DNA of 64,000 nucleotides. It comes from Aquificota bacterium (GTDB lineage: Bacteria; Aquificota; Aquificia; Aquificales; Hydrogenothermaceae). Positions within the stretch are counted from its first letter, which is position 1. The number at the start of each line of letters is the position of its first letter. This document shows positions 8,264 through 17,684 of this stretch, one piece after another. The position numbers were made by a program, and so were the translations under genes. Below the pieces are notes generated by a model that saw only the letters and a program-made list of their open reading frames with translations, did no database searches and was not told the DNA's origin. Location: NCBI GenBank assembly GCA_013153635.1, contig JAADDZ010000014.1, positions 1 through 64,000 of the forward strand, in the 5' to 3' direction.

Positions 8264-10158
8264 ATTTTTGATATGATTTCTTTTAGTGTTCTTTCGTCTT
8301 CTTTTGTTAGGGTTTTGTCTTTGTAATATTTTGATTCGAACTTTATGGCAAATTCTAAGGCAGTGTTTCTAACTTTTCTGTCTTCTATTTTATTTACAAA
8401 GTCTATTAGTCCTTCGTACTCTTTTTTGGTGTATCCGAGTTTTGACAGTTTTTTGTAGAAATGTTTTAGTAATTTTTGGTCTATTGGGGTGGTAAGGTAT
8501 ACATACAGTTTATAAATCAGTAAAATTATTGTTGTTGCTAAAATCAAAGCTATTATAAATAGTATCATTGTTTTCTTTTCTAGATTAAAGTCTGTTTTTG
8601 GATTTTTTAGTTTTGATTTTATGTTTTTAAATAAAAGTAGCTGTTTTTGGAAATCAAAATTTATAACAAAACTCAACCAGTAATATTCAAAAGTGTCTAA
8701 TATTAACTGAATTTTGTCTTTTATTGAATCTTTTTTGGATATAAAAAATTCTATTGGTGCTGGGGTAGGGTCAAATCGAATCCAATGTTTTTTTATGTAA
8801 ACTTCTATCCATACATGGGCGTTTTTTTGGGGTATTATGTAGTATTTTCCAATTTCGTTGTAATGACCTCCTTTGTAACCTGCTATCAGTCTAGTAGGAA
8901 TGTTGTTTAATCTTAATAGTATTGATGCGGTGGAAGCAAAATATTCACAGTTTCCTTTTTTGGTTTTAAATAGAAAATCTAATATAGGATTTTGTGATTT
9001 TGGCAGATTTTCTAAGGAATATTGATAGTTTTGGCTTAAAAAGTTTAAAACTGCATACACAGTTTTTATAGGTGTTTCTTTTTTTAATGTCTTTGCTAAA
9101 TTTTGCAACTCTTTTTTTATGTTTTCTGGTACTTGAAGGTATAGCTCTCTTTGTATATTATCTACTTGTATACTTTCAGAAAGTATAGACACTGCTTTGT
9201 ATTTTATTCTTTTTTTTATCTTCTTAGGAAGATAAAAGGTAAAATCGTCTAATGCTCTTATCTCTTTGTTTTCTATCAAAACAGGTTTATCTAGTGCAAA
9301 TAGGTATCTATTCCCGTAAGGCTCTAGTATTACTTCTTGGTTTATCTTTGTCCCGTGTACTATACCTTCTTTTTCATAGGTTTGTATGTTTTTCCATTCT
9401 TTTCCGTCAAAAAATGATAAGGCTATACCTCTCCAATACAGGAGGTTGTTATTTATCTTTTCCATTTTAACTCGCATGATAACAGAACTGTCTTCCTGAA
9501 TTTCAGAAACTTCCCCTAGTTTTACACTGTCAGAAAATCCGGTCGTTCCTTTTATTCCATGATTTAGGAAGGTAAAGAGGGGATAATCTGTTCGAGGAAG
9601 AATAATAAATAAGAATACAGCAATAGGAATAGCTATTGTAGGTATGGAAACTCCTAATGCAAAAATTTTGAGTAAGATATGTTTATCTATTGTTAGCTGG
9701 GGGTCTTCAAAATAAAAAGCTAAAATAACAACTGCGGTTGTGATAAGAAAAAACAGTAGCATAAAGTACAAAACAAAAATCATATTTATAGAAACAAGGG
9801 CATAACCTGTAAGTAGGAAAACAGAGATTATATAAATCTGAAGATAATCTCTAAATCTTTTTTCTTCTAAGAGTTTTATTCCTAATAGTACGATTAGTGC
9901 CTCTATTATTGGTAATATCGGGTCTTCTAAGGATAAGGTAAAAAATTTGTATATGATAAAGCCGGTAGCTATTATGTTCAGTAGTAATCTTGGTATTGGA
10001 TAGGTTGCTTTATAGTCACTATATATACCTAAACCAAATAGTAGTAAAAATATTACTATATACTCGGGGCTGATATATCTACTTATAGCTAAAAATCCTG
10101 TGAAAGCTATAGCATATGTTATAAATAGTAGAACTGTTTTAATTTTTATCTTTTCCAT
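8260..10158 (-). CDS. Membrane-bound transglutaminase-like protein (TgpA/DUF3488 type)
   Basis: Order of parts: N-terminal membrane domain with about six to seven helices (residues 1-200), a periplasmic transglutaminase-like domain, then one membrane helix and a short C-terminal tail. The triad is visible: Cys in KTKKGNCEYFAS, His in QKNAHVWIEVY, Asp in IRFDPTPAP. Members of this family sit with a MoxR ATPase and a DUF58 protein, as here, and are probably involved in cell-envelope protein processing or maturation; the substrate is unknown. It overlaps the DUF58 gene by 20 bp, so translation is coupled. Confidence 0.9.
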   Translation of the reverse strand: MEKIKIKTVLLFITYAIAFTGFLAISRYISPEYIVIFLLLFGLGIYSDYKATYPIPRLLLNIIATGFIIYKFFTLSLEDPILPIIEALIVLLGIKLLEEKRFRDYLQIYIISVFLLTGYALVSINMIFVLYFMLLFFLITTAVVILAFYFEDPQLTIDKHILLKIFALGVSIPTIAIPIAVFLFIILPRTDYPLFTFLNHGIKGTTGFSDSVKLGEVSEIQEDSSVIMRVKMEKINNNLLYWRGIALSFFDGKEWKNIQTYEKEGIVHGTKINQEVILEPYGNRYLFALDKPVLIENKEIRALDDFTFYLPKKIKKRIKYKAVSILSESIQVDNIQRELYLQVPENIKKELQNLAKTLKKETPIKTVYAVLNFLSQNYQYSLENLPKSQNPILDFLFKTKKGNCEYFASTASILLRLNNIPTRLIAGYKGGHYNEIGKYYIIPQKNAHVWIEVYIKKHWIRFDPTPAPIEFFISKKDSIKDKIQLILDTFEYYWLSFVINFDFQKQLLLFKNIKSKLKNPKTDFNLEKKTMILFIIALILATTIILLIYKLYVYLTTPIDQKLLKHFYKKLSKLGYTKKEYEGLIDFVNKIEDRKVRNTALEFAIKFESKYYKDKTLTKEDERTLKEIISKI

Positions 10159-11044
10159 AAAGGGCTAACTCTTTTAATATTTTTATTTTGTGTTTTGGTG
10201 AAAGAGATGGTTTGATTATTTTGTTTTTTGTTTTTAATCCAAAAGGAATATTTTTTTTGTACAGATTCAAGATTAAAAAAACAGCACACGACAGCTTACG
10301 CTCTATATCTGTGTTGATTTTGTCTAGATTTATGATTATAGGCTCTGAAGTGTTTGTGGACAGCTCCTTAGTTTTTAGCGTATCTACTTTAGCAGATGCT
10401 TTCCAATGTATATATTTTATAGGGTCTGCATAGTTGTAATCTCTTATATATAGAAGCTCTCCTGTATACCCTTTTTTGTTTTGTATATATTTACCTAACC
10501 TTTTCTTTCCAGTGGTGTCTGATATAATTTGGTTACACGCTCTAGGTTTTGGGAATATAAGAACTTTTTTGTTTATCTTGTATGGTTTACATCTTATAAA
10601 GAAATTAAAAGGGAATATAGAGCATACGAATACTTCCTTTATAAGGAAATATCCTCTTTCTTCAAAGCTCAAATTTATGTATACAGTTTTGGAGCTGTTT
10701 TTGTCTAAAAAAATCAAAGAGCCTGTTTTATCTAAAACTCTTACTCGTAAAAGGAAAGAGGGTAAAAACTTTTTTTTGTTTTTTATTGTAACTTTTACAG
10801 GAATCTCTTCTTTTGCGTATATCTCTCTTGGGAGTTTTATATCTATCTCAAGATTCGATAGATTTATCTTTCCTAAAACTCCAGATATTCCCATAAATGA
10901 CAGCATTGCGGCTACTATCATATAGATAAGGTTGTTACCTGTATTTGCCGCCGCTATACCTAAAAATATAGTAAGTAATATGTAAACCCACCCAGCTTTG
11001 GTTATTTTTATTATACTGGGACGGGAATGCTTTCTATTAGGGAT
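10139..11044 (-). CDS. DUF58 domain protein; probable non-ATG (AUC) start
   Basis: A membrane-anchored DUF58 protein, partner of MoxR ATPases. The core motif is RDYNYADPIKYIHWKASAK. The first ATG (10921) would remove a conserved N-terminus: upstream codons in the same frame encode a Thr/Lys-rich start, ITKAGWVYILL, and AANTGNNLIY, which are hallmarks of the family's first membrane helices. Between the in-frame TGA and 10921 there is no ATG, GTG or TTG. An ideal SD (AGGAGG, 11057-11052) lies 7 bases before an ATC codon (11044-11042), which I take as the likely start, giving 301 aa. A base-call error of ATG to ATC is the main alternative. The start overlaps the end of moxR. Confidence 0.8.
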   Translation of the reverse strand: MPNRKHSRPSIIKITKAGWVYILLTIFLGIAAANTGNNLIYMIVAAMLSFMGISGVLGKINLSNLEIDIKLPREIYAKEEIPVKVTIKNKKKFLPSFLLRVRVLDKTGSLIFLDKNSSKTVYINLSFEERGYFLIKEVFVCSIFPFNFFIRCKPYKINKKVLIFPKPRACNQIISDTTGKKRLGKYIQNKKGYTGELLYIRDYNYADPIKYIHWKASAKVDTLKTKELSTNTSEPIIINLDKINTDIERKLSCAVFLILNLYKKNIPFGLKTKNKIIKPSLSPKHKIKILKELALYGKDKN

Positions 11045-11940
11045 TTTATTACCTCCTGCGGTTCAAGATTCTCATACTCTTCTTTTAGGATTATTCTGTG
11101 TGGTATCGTATATTCTGCAAGTTCTTGTATGTCTTCTGGGATTACATAATCCCTTGCATTAATGTATGCGTTTGTTTTTGCTGTTTTTGCTATAGCTAAA
11201 GTTCCCCTTATAGAAAGACCAGCAGAGAAAAATTTTTCTTTTCTGGTAAATTCTGCTATATCTAATATGTAGTCTATAATTTTGTCAGAGATATATACTT
11301 TTTCTATTTCTTGTTGTATAGTCAAAACATCTTCTTTCTTTAGAATAGGTTTTATTTTATACAAGTCTTCTCTTCTACTTCCCCCTTTCAAAATCTCTCT
11401 TTCTGCTTCTCTAGATGGATAGCCTAGGCTTATTTTCATTATAAATCTATCCATTTGAGATTCTGGTAAGGGAAAAGTACCAAACTGCTCTACAGGGTTT
11501 TGGGTTGCGATTATAAAAAAAGGTTTTGGCAGTTTGTAGGTTTCTCCTTCTATTGTTACTTGTTTTTCTCCCATCGCTTCTAATAGCGCACTTTGGGTTT
11601 TTGGAGTAGCTCTATTTATCTCGTCTACTAGAACTACATTGTTGAAAATAGGACCCGGGTGAAACTCAAACTTTCCTAATGCTTTATTGTAGATAGATAA
11701 ACCTGTAATATCTGTGGGTAAAAGGTCACTTGTAGACTGAATTCTTCCAAAATTTAGCCCAAAAATGTTTGCTATACCTATAGCAAGAGTTGTTTTTCCT
11801 AATCCGGGTAAGTCTTCTATAAGGAGATGACCCTTTGAAAAAAAAGCTATCAAAGATAGTTTTATAGCATTTTCTTTTCCTTGTAAAAATTCTGATAATA
11901 TATGAATTATCTCTTTTATCTCTCTATTTTTAATTTCCAT
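11011..11940 (-). CDS. MoxR family AAA+ ATPase
   Basis: A chaperone-like AAA+ ATPase of 309 residues. Walker A (DLPGLGKTTLAIG), Walker B (VVLVDEINRATPKTQSALLEAM) and sensor-1 (FFIIATQNP) are all present, and the C-terminus ends in the family's PVPV pattern, so the gene is complete. It is first in a three-gene operon with DUF58 and a transglutaminase-like membrane protein. Known relatives assist maturation or insertion of partner proteins, often with von Willebrand A or DUF58 proteins. The ATG follows AAAGGAA. Confidence 0.93.
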   Translation of the reverse strand: MEIKNREIKEIIHILSEFLQGKENAIKLSLIAFFSKGHLLIEDLPGLGKTTLAIGIANIFGLNFGRIQSTSDLLPTDITGLSIYNKALGKFEFHPGPIFNNVVLVDEINRATPKTQSALLEAMGEKQVTIEGETYKLPKPFFIIATQNPVEQFGTFPLPESQMDRFIMKISLGYPSREAEREILKGGSRREDLYKIKPILKKEDVLTIQQEIEKVYISDKIIDYILDIAEFTRKEKFFSAGLSIRGTLAIAKTAKTNAYINARDYVIPEDIQELAEYTIPHRIILKEEYENLEPQEVIKSLIESIPVPV

Positions 11941-12029
11941 TTTTTTTCCTTTGATTAGCTTTTTAATAAATATATTCGGTAATTTTCTCTTGGGTATACA
12001 GTTTGTTTGATATATTAAAGAATAAAACT

Positions 12030-13490
12030 CTAATCTATGTTAGGAATCTGTTTATGAAAATCTGTTAACTGCTGGTATCTGTAAGCAAGTCTTAAAATTG
12101 TAGATTCGTCAAAAGGTTTTCCTATTATCTGCATTCCCACAGGAAGACCATCTTTAAATCCACAAGGTATACTTATCCCGGGTAGAGTAGCCAGATTAAT
12201 AGAAACTGTAAATATATCTGAAAGGTACATCTGGATAGGGTTGGAAGATTTCTCTCCAATTTTAAAAGCTGTATCTGGTGTAGTAGGTGTTATTATAGCG
12301 TCTACATCTTTGAAAGCACTCATAAAATCTCTGTATATAAGAGTTCTTACTTTTTGAGCTTTTAGATAGTACGCATCATAATATCCAGAGGATAACGAAT
12401 AAGTCCCTAACATAATCCTTCTTTTTACTTCTGCTCCAAATCCTTCATCTCTAGTTTTAGAGTACATCTCATCTAAGTCTTTGTATTCTTTTGCTCTGTA
12501 TCCATATCTAACCCCATCGTACCGCGCCAAGTTAGAAGAAGCTTCTGATGGAGCTATAATGTAATAAGCTTCTATAGCATAGACCGCATTTGGAAGTGAG
12601 ATTTCTTCTACTGATATTCCCTCTTTTTCTAAGAGTTTAATCCCGTCAAATACTTTTTCTTTTATTGAGCTATCTAAATCTTTTGTAAAGAACTCTTTTG
12701 GTATACCTACTTTTAATCCTTTTATATCTTTTTTTATTTCTTCTAAGAAATCTGGAACTTCTATATTTTCTGAAGTTGAATCCCTTTTATCATATCCGCT
12801 AATGATGTTTAATAGTAACGCACTATCCTCTACATATCTAGTCATAGGTCCTATCTGGTCTAACGAAGAAGCAAAAGCTACAAGACCATATCTAGACACT
12901 CTTCCATAAGTGGGCTTTAGTCCAACTATCCCACAAAGAGCGGCGGGTTGTCTAATAGAGCCTCCTGTGTCAGAACCTAAAGCCGCAGGAACGAGACCCG
13001 CGGCGACTGATGCGGCAGAACCCCCTGACGAACCTCCGGGAACTCTCTCCAAATCCCACGGATTTTTAGTAGTAAAAAATGCTGAATTTTCTGTAGAAGA
13101 ACCCATAGCAAATTCATCTAGATTCGTTTTCCCTATCAAGATATAATCTGCTTGTTTTAGCTTTTCTACTACTGTTGCATCATAAGGAGGAAGATAATTT
13201 TCTAACATCTTAGATGAACATGTAGTTCTTATACCTTTTGTGGAAATATTATCCTTAACTGCTATTGGGATACCAAACAAGTCTGGGATATTTTCTAACT
13301 TTGACAATTTTTCGTCTTTTTCTTTGGCTTCTTCTAGAGCTTGTTCCAAGAGATGTGTAACATATGCTCTTATTTTTGTATCAAATTTTTCTGTTCTTTC
13401 TACAAAAGTCTCTACTACTTGAGAAGGTTTTATCTCTTTATTTTTAATAAGGGTAGATAGCTCTACAAGACTCTTTTCCAATAGGTTCAT
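12030..13490 (-). CDS. gatA: Aspartyl/glutamyl-tRNA(Asn/Gln) amidotransferase subunit A
   Basis: The amidase subunit of GatCAB, which releases ammonia from Gln to convert Glu-tRNA(Gln) and/or Asp-tRNA(Asn). At 486 residues it has the expected length. The Ser-cisSer-Lys triad is visible: Lys in IAVKDNI, and serines in the [14 protein letters not shown] loop and the [12 protein letters not shown] motif. It overlaps the upstream DksA-like gene by ATGA, so the two are translationally coupled. gatB and gatC are not in this window. Confidence 0.97.
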   Translation of the reverse strand: MNLLEKSLVELSTLIKNKEIKPSQVVETFVERTEKFDTKIRAYVTHLLEQALEEAKEKDEKLSKLENIPDLFGIPIAVKDNISTKGIRTTCSSKMLENYLPPYDATVVEKLKQADYILIGKTNLDEFAMGSSTENSAFFTTKNPWDLERVPGGSSGGSAASVAAGLVPAALGSDTGGSIRQPAALCGIVGLKPTYGRVSRYGLVAFASSLDQIGPMTRYVEDSALLLNIISGYDKRDSTSENIEVPDFLEEIKKDIKGLKVGIPKEFFTKDLDSSIKEKVFDGIKLLEKEGISVEEISLPNAVYAIEAYYIIAPSEASSNLARYDGVRYGYRAKEYKDLDEMYSKTRDEGFGAEVKRRIMLGTYSLSSGYYDAYYLKAQKVRTLIYRDFMSAFKDVDAIITPTTPDTAFKIGEKSSNPIQMYLSDIFTVSINLATLPGISIPCGFKDGLPVGMQIIGKPFDESTILRLAYRYQQLTDFHKQIPNID

Positions 13491-13969
13491 TTATCTTCTC
13501 CCTCTTCTTTAACTTCCTCCTCTAGAGGTTCATATTTTGGTATTCCGCTTTTGAGTAAATACTCTTTATATCTATGGTCTATAAAATCTACATTTTTTTC
13601 TTGTTCTTGAGCATGGGTTATACATAGTGTTGTCCATGGCAGTATCTCTAATCTTTTTTCTTCTATTGGATTTCCACAAACTTCACATAGACCATAAGTA
13701 CCCTCTCTCATTCTCTCTAGAGCTTTGTCTATCTCTCTTAAAATCTCTATCTCTATATCTTCTAACTCTGCAAGAATCAACTCGGTATAATCTATTCTTG
13801 CATAGTCATCTAATTCTTCTGGAATAGTCCAACCTTCTTCTGTAAGCTTTTTTATCGTTTCTTCTTGTTTTATAACTCTATCTATGATTCTCTTTTTCTC
13901 CTCTAAAAGAAGCTTTCTAAATTTTTCTAGTTTGTCTCTATCCTCATAATAAGGGCTAATAATGTCCAT
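13487..13969 (-). CDS. DksA/TraR-type zinc-finger protein
   Basis: A DksA-like protein of about 160 aa with an N-terminal coiled coil (long Glu/Lys/Ile helices) and a C-terminal zinc motif CEVCGNPI...LCITHA, i.e. C-x2-C ... C-x2-H rather than four Cys. Relatives act in the secondary channel of RNA polymerase or as related regulators. The ATG at 13969 has GGAGGAA upstream and is preferred over a TTG four codons earlier. It couples by ATGA to gatA, so it may set expression of that tRNA-charging gene, or simply share its promoter. Confidence 0.85.
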   Translation of the reverse strand: MDIISPYYEDRDKLEKFRKLLLEEKKRIIDRVIKQEETIKKLTEEGWTIPEELDDYARIDYTELILAELEDIEIEILREIDKALERMREGTYGLCEVCGNPIEEKRLEILPWTTLCITHAQEQEKNVDFIDHRYKEYLLKSGIPKYEPLEEEVKEEGEDK

Positions 13970-14007
13970 TATTTCCTCCAAGAATCTAAATTTCTATTAT
14001 TATAAAA

Positions 14008-14427
14008 CTACTTTAAAAAATTAGAAAGATACATAGCGGTAACTGTGTCCATAGTTTGGACATGGTTGACTATCCATGGAACAAACTGGTTTTCTAAGTA
14101 ATCTAAAAGGGTATTTGGATTTTTTTCCTTTTCCCACTCTTTTTTTAACTCTAAAAGCTCCATTAATACCCTATCATGCTCTGCTCTATGCATAGGATAG
14201 GCAAAAAATTGGTATTCTTCCATTAAACCCTGTTCAAATGCAAAATGCTCACGAACATCTTTTAGAAATTCTTCTAAGAGCTTAGAAACATCTTCTTGTG
14301 AAGTTTTTTGTTGTTGGTAATCTTTTAATGCTTCATACAACTGGTTTAAAATATCAATCTCTGTACTGTGAATGTCATTCATCTCATTTAATACTACTTT
14401 TGGAAACTGTTCTTTTTTTACAAGCAT
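14008..14427 (-). CDS. Bacteriohemerythrin-like oxygen-binding protein
   Basis: A four-helix diiron protein of about 139 aa. All metal ligands can be placed: His in HSTEID, His and Glu in HFAFE, two His in HRAEH, and His/Asp in HVQTMD. Such proteins bind O2 reversibly and may deliver or scavenge oxygen in microaerophiles. The longer frame starts at 14484, but ATG 14427 follows AAAGGAGG (12 bases upstream) and gives the family length. It stands alone, diverging from the HerA locus. Confidence 0.9.
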   Translation of the reverse strand: MLVKKEQFPKVVLNEMNDIHSTEIDILNQLYEALKDYQQQKTSQEDVSKLLEEFLKDVREHFAFEQGLMEEYQFFAYPMHRAEHDRVLMELLELKKEWEKEKNPNTLLDYLENQFVPWIVNHVQTMDTVTAMYLSNFLK

Positions 14428-14507
14428 CGCTTTATTAAACCTCCTTTCTTTATAAGATATAATGATAATAACAAAATAAGACAATTTTGTCTTAAAAGTA
14501 ATCTAGA

Positions 14508-14768
14508 TTGAAACAAAATTTTGACAAAAAACCAAAACAGGATATAACTAAAACTAGGTCAAATCAAAATGATAGAAGAAAAAGATTTGCAGATGTAACT
14601 GTTGTAACTAATAAAGTTAAGAAGGTTTTAAGTGACAATGAGAAGATAGATTTTAGGTCTGATTTTAGACAAGAACAGCTTAGAAATTTAAAATATAGAG
14701 GATTTATAAATAGTTATAAAAACATATTTTATTTATCTTATAATTTTAGAGTAAACAAATCAAAGTAG
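14508..14768 (+). CDS. Small basic hypothetical protein upstream of herA
   Basis: An 86-residue frame starting with TTG, rich in Lys, Arg and Asn with a highly basic N-terminal half (RSNQNDRRKRFADV) and an aromatic C-terminus. I recognise no family. The codons resemble those of neighbouring genes, and the stop is 7 bases before the herA ATG, which suggests a leader gene in the same operon. There is no convincing SD before the TTG, so the start, and even the gene, are uncertain. Confidence 0.4.
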   Translation: MKQNFDKKPKQDITKTRSNQNDRRKRFADVTVVTNKVKKVLSDNEKIDFRSDFRQEQLRNLKYRGFINSYKNIFYLSYNFRVNKSK

Positions 14769-14775
14769 GTAAATT

Positions 14776-16374
14776 ATGAAAAAAGTTGGTATATGTGTTG
14801 GAACTACTCGTCCTAATAGGGTAACTTTTGTTTCTGATAAACCTTTAAGATTAGGTCAGTTTGTATGCCTACGGTTCAAAGAAGAAACAGAAGAGAACCT
14901 ATTGTTAGGTATGATTCAAAGTATAGAGAGAGAAAATCCATATTTGCCAGAAAACATCAAAAATCCTGAACATGCAGAAGGTATAAAAAAATTTTCCACA
15001 AATGAAAGCACTGTAAGAGGAGAGATACAAATCTTAGGAAAGATTATAGATACAGGAGAAGAAGTCTTTTTGCAGATTCCAAGAACTCCCCCGTTTCCAG
15101 CATCAGAAATCCTTGAAGTAGACAAAGAGCTTCTAAAAAAGGTTTTTGGAGCAAAAAGTAATAAATTTGTGAGAATCGGTAGATTATTAGCTGAAAAAGA
15201 AGATATTCCTGTATTTATCGATATAGAACAGGTTGTACTTAGACATCTTGCTATCCTTGCTGTCACAGGTGCAGGAAAATCAAACACTGTATCAGTTATC
15301 TTAAAAAACATTATAAATCTTAGTGGAACAGTTCTCGTTTTTGATTTTCACGGGGAGTATCTAAAAAGTAAACTCACTAGAAATGGGAAAAACGCTGTAA
15401 ATGTTATAAAACCTCTTATAAATCCAGCCTCTTTAAAACCAAAAGAGTTTGCATCTTTGATAGGTATCAAACAGACAGCTTACATTCAGTTTAGATACTT
15501 TAGGATAGCTTTAGAATCTCTAATAGAGAATCTCGAAGAAGAGAAAGGGAAGAATTGGCAAAATTTCATATCTACTAATGAGTTCTTACAGAGACTAAAA
15601 GAAGAGTTAGAAAACCTTGGAAGTACTGAAGAAGAAGGAGAAAAAAGGAAAAAGATAAAAGGTAAAATCAGAGAAGACTCTCTCTATGAAGTACTAAACA
15701 AATTAGAAGATTTAGAATTAGAGCTAGGACATATAATAAAACTAGGAATACCCCCTATCATAGAGGAAATAAAACCGGGTTTTGTAAATGTTATAGATTT
15801 TTCTGAACTTGATGAAGATGTAGCTGATGCAATCGCATCTAATATCCTTAGATGGTCTTTAGAAGAGAGGAAAAAAGCGGTTAGAGGAAAAACATCAAAA
15901 ATTCCCTATCCGATTCTCATTGTGATAGAAGAAGCTCACATATTAGCAGGAGAAAAGAGAAATACAGATTCTAAATACTACATAGCAAGAATCGCTAGAG
16001 AAGGAAGAAAATTTGGATTAGGAATAACTATAGTTACCCAACGACCTAAAGGTCTAGATAGAGAGATTCTCTCCCAGATGAACAATATGATAATTCTAAA
16101 ATTAGTAGAACCTGAAGACCAAAAACATGTCCAAAGAGCTAGTGAATCCTTATCTCAAGAGCTTATGAACTATCTTCCCGGACTTAATCCCGGGGAAGCT
16201 ATCATTATTGGAAATATGACAAAAATTCCTTTACTTGTAAAAATAGATAAGGCAAAAGAAAAGATAGAAGGTATAGATATAGATGTGGTAAAACAGTGGA
16301 GTCAAAATTCCCATCAGCTCCAAGAACAAGAACTCTTTTTTGAAAACCCTTTAGATGAACTTGAAAACCTATAA
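14776..16374 (+). CDS. HerA-like hexameric DNA-translocase ATPase (DUF87)
   Basis: The 532-residue protein has an N-terminal HAS-barrel-like region (residues 1-110), a P-loop (AVTGAGKSNTVSVI), a Walker B (LIVIEEAHILAGEKRN), and the C-terminal HerA signature ITIVTQRPKGLD ... GEAIIIG. Archaeal HerA works with the nuclease NurA in DNA end resection; some bacterial HerA proteins belong to defence pairs. No nuclease or Sir2 gene is adjacent: the next genes are a phosphoribosyltransferase and a haem lipoprotein. The partner is therefore unknown. The SD is AGTAGGT. Confidence 0.9.
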   Translation: MKKVGICVGTTRPNRVTFVSDKPLRLGQFVCLRFKEETEENLLLGMIQSIERENPYLPENIKNPEHAEGIKKFSTNESTVRGEIQILGKIIDTGEEVFLQIPRTPPFPASEILEVDKELLKKVFGAKSNKFVRIGRLLAEKEDIPVFIDIEQVVLRHLAILAVTGAGKSNTVSVILKNIINLSGTVLVFDFHGEYLKSKLTRNGKNAVNVIKPLINPASLKPKEFASLIGIKQTAYIQFRYFRIALESLIENLEEEKGKNWQNFISTNEFLQRLKEELENLGSTEEEGEKRKKIKGKIREDSLYEVLNKLEDLELELGHIIKLGIPPIIEEIKPGFVNVIDFSELDEDVADAIASNILRWSLEERKKAVRGKTSKIPYPILIVIEEAHILAGEKRNTDSKYYIARIAREGRKFGLGITIVTQRPKGLDREILSQMNNMIILKLVEPEDQKHVQRASESLSQELMNYLPGLNPGEAIIIGNMTKIPLLVKIDKAKEKIEGIDIDVVKQWSQNSHQLQEQELFFENPLDELENL

Positions 16375-16390
16375 TATAAAAGGTGATGTC

Positions 16391-17077
16391 ATGATTTTTG
16401 AGAACAGAGAAGACGCAGGAAGAAAACTAGCCCAACTTATAAAAAAACTAGATTTAGACCCAGAGGACACAGTCATTTTGGCTATTCCAAGGGGAGGTGT
16501 TCCTGTAGCTTTTGAAGTATCAAGGGAAACAAAAATCCCTTTTTCTTTGGTAGTAGTCAAAAAACTTACCTTACCTCATGCTCCAGAGTCAGCGGTAGGG
16601 GCTATAGCTCCTGATGGAACTTATGTAATAGATAAGCAGTTTTTCCCTATAGTTTCCCAAGGAAATATACTAGAACAGATGATAAGTGAAGCTATGAAAG
16701 AGATAAAAAAGAGATTAGAAAAATACCTTAACAACAAAATACCAGATGTAAAAGATAAAACAGTAATTATTATTGATGACGGTCTAGCTACAGGATACAC
16801 TGCACTTGTAGCTGGTCTATATGCTAGAAATCTCGGAGCTAAAGGATTGATACTTGCAGTACCAGTATGTCCAGCAGACAGTATCCAAAAAGCTAAAAAG
16901 GTTTTCCAAAAAGTAATCTGTGCAGAAGTAGTAAACGATACATTTTTTGCTGTAGGAGCTTATTATAAAGACTTCCATCAACTTTCTGATGAAGAGATGC
17001 TATCATATTTAAAGCTAGCTGAAGAGTTAGGTATCTTGTATAACAAGTACAAGGAGGAAGAGAATGAAAATATATAA
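16391..17077 (+). CDS. Phosphoribosyltransferase-domain protein
   Basis: A PRTase-fold protein of about 228 aa. The PRPP-binding motif is VIIIDDGLATGYTA, and the N-terminal loop is IPRGGVPVAFEV, typical of the stand-alone family often annotated as putative phosphoribosyltransferase. The substrate base is unknown. The ATG at 16391 has AAAGGTGAT upstream and is preferred to the in-frame ATG at 16355, which lies inside herA without an SD. It overlaps the end of the region coding the next gene by 14 bp. Confidence 0.85.
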   Translation: MIFENREDAGRKLAQLIKKLDLDPEDTVILAIPRGGVPVAFEVSRETKIPFSLVVVKKLTLPHAPESAVGAIAPDGTYVIDKQFFPIVSQGNILEQMISEAMKEIKKRLEKYLNNKIPDVKDKTVIIIDDGLATGYTALVAGLYARNLGAKGLILAVPVCPADSIQKAKKVFQKVICAEVVNDTFFAVGAYYKDFHQLSDEEMLSYLKLAEELGILYNKYKEEENENI

Positions 17078-17684
17078 GCTACTATATCTACCTATACTAA
17101 GTGTACTTGTTTTTTCTTGTACCAAAAAAGACGATGTACCAATCTCCCTTATAGAAGAGATGAAGGTAAGAGAGGTTGGAGAAAAATATGCTTTAGAACT
17201 TTTGAGAACCTTAAAACAAAATCTGATGAAAGCCATGAATAATGGAGGTCCCTACAACGCTGTAGAATTTTGCTCTACAAAAGCCCAATATCTGACAAAA
17301 CTAGTGGAGCAGAAAATAGACCACGGGGTCAAGCTAAAAAGAACATCTTTTAAATATAGAAACCCTCTTAACAAACCCGATAAATATGAAGCAGAAGCTT
17401 TAAAAATCTTTGAAAAGTACTACAAAGAATACGGACAGCTTAGACCTTATTATATACAGAAAGTAAGAGAACAAGATGGACAGTACTATTACCGTTACTA
17501 TAAACCTCTCGTAGTAAAACCTCTATGTCTAATCTGTCATGGAGACCCTGAAAAGATGGACCCTCAACTGTATCAGAAGATAAAAGAAAAGTATCCAGAA
17601 GACAAGGCTATTGGATACAAGGAAGGAGACTTTAGAGGGGTAGTTAGAGTCTCCATACCAGTTAAGGTTATAAACAGACTATAG
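17064..17684 (+). CDS. Mono-haem c-type lipoprotein with DUF3365 (Tll0287-like) domain
   Basis: The N-terminus is a lipoprotein signal (LSVLVFSC, lipid Cys at residue 19). The rest is a DUF3365-type domain: it contains the helix around NAVEFCSTKAQ and ends with the haem site CLICHG (C155, C158, H159) followed by a VRVSIPV strand. Such domains are periplasmic haem or redox sensors, or electron carriers. The ATG is preceded by GGAGGAAGAG inside the previous gene. Its stop overlaps the convergent protease gene (CTATAG). The function beyond haem binding is unknown. Confidence 0.82.
   Translation: MKIYKLLYLPILSVLVFSCTKKDDVPISLIEEMKVREVGEKYALELLRTLKQNLMKAMNNGGPYNAVEFCSTKAQYLTKLVEQKIDHGVKLKRTSFKYRNPLNKPDKYEAEALKIFEKYYKEYGQLRPYYIQKVREQDGQYYYRYYKPLVVKPLCLICHGDPEKMDPQLYQKIKEKYPEDKAIGYKEGDFRGVVRVSIPVKVINRL

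Noticed and set aside
14428-14484. Longer hemerythrin N-terminus
   Set aside because: The extra residues contain no family sequence, and AAAGGAGG precedes the shorter ATG.
14776-16374. HerA as part of an anti-phage HerA-Sir2/DUF4297 or NurA system
   Set aside because: No Sir2, DUF4297 or nuclease gene is adjacent, so a defence role is not supported.
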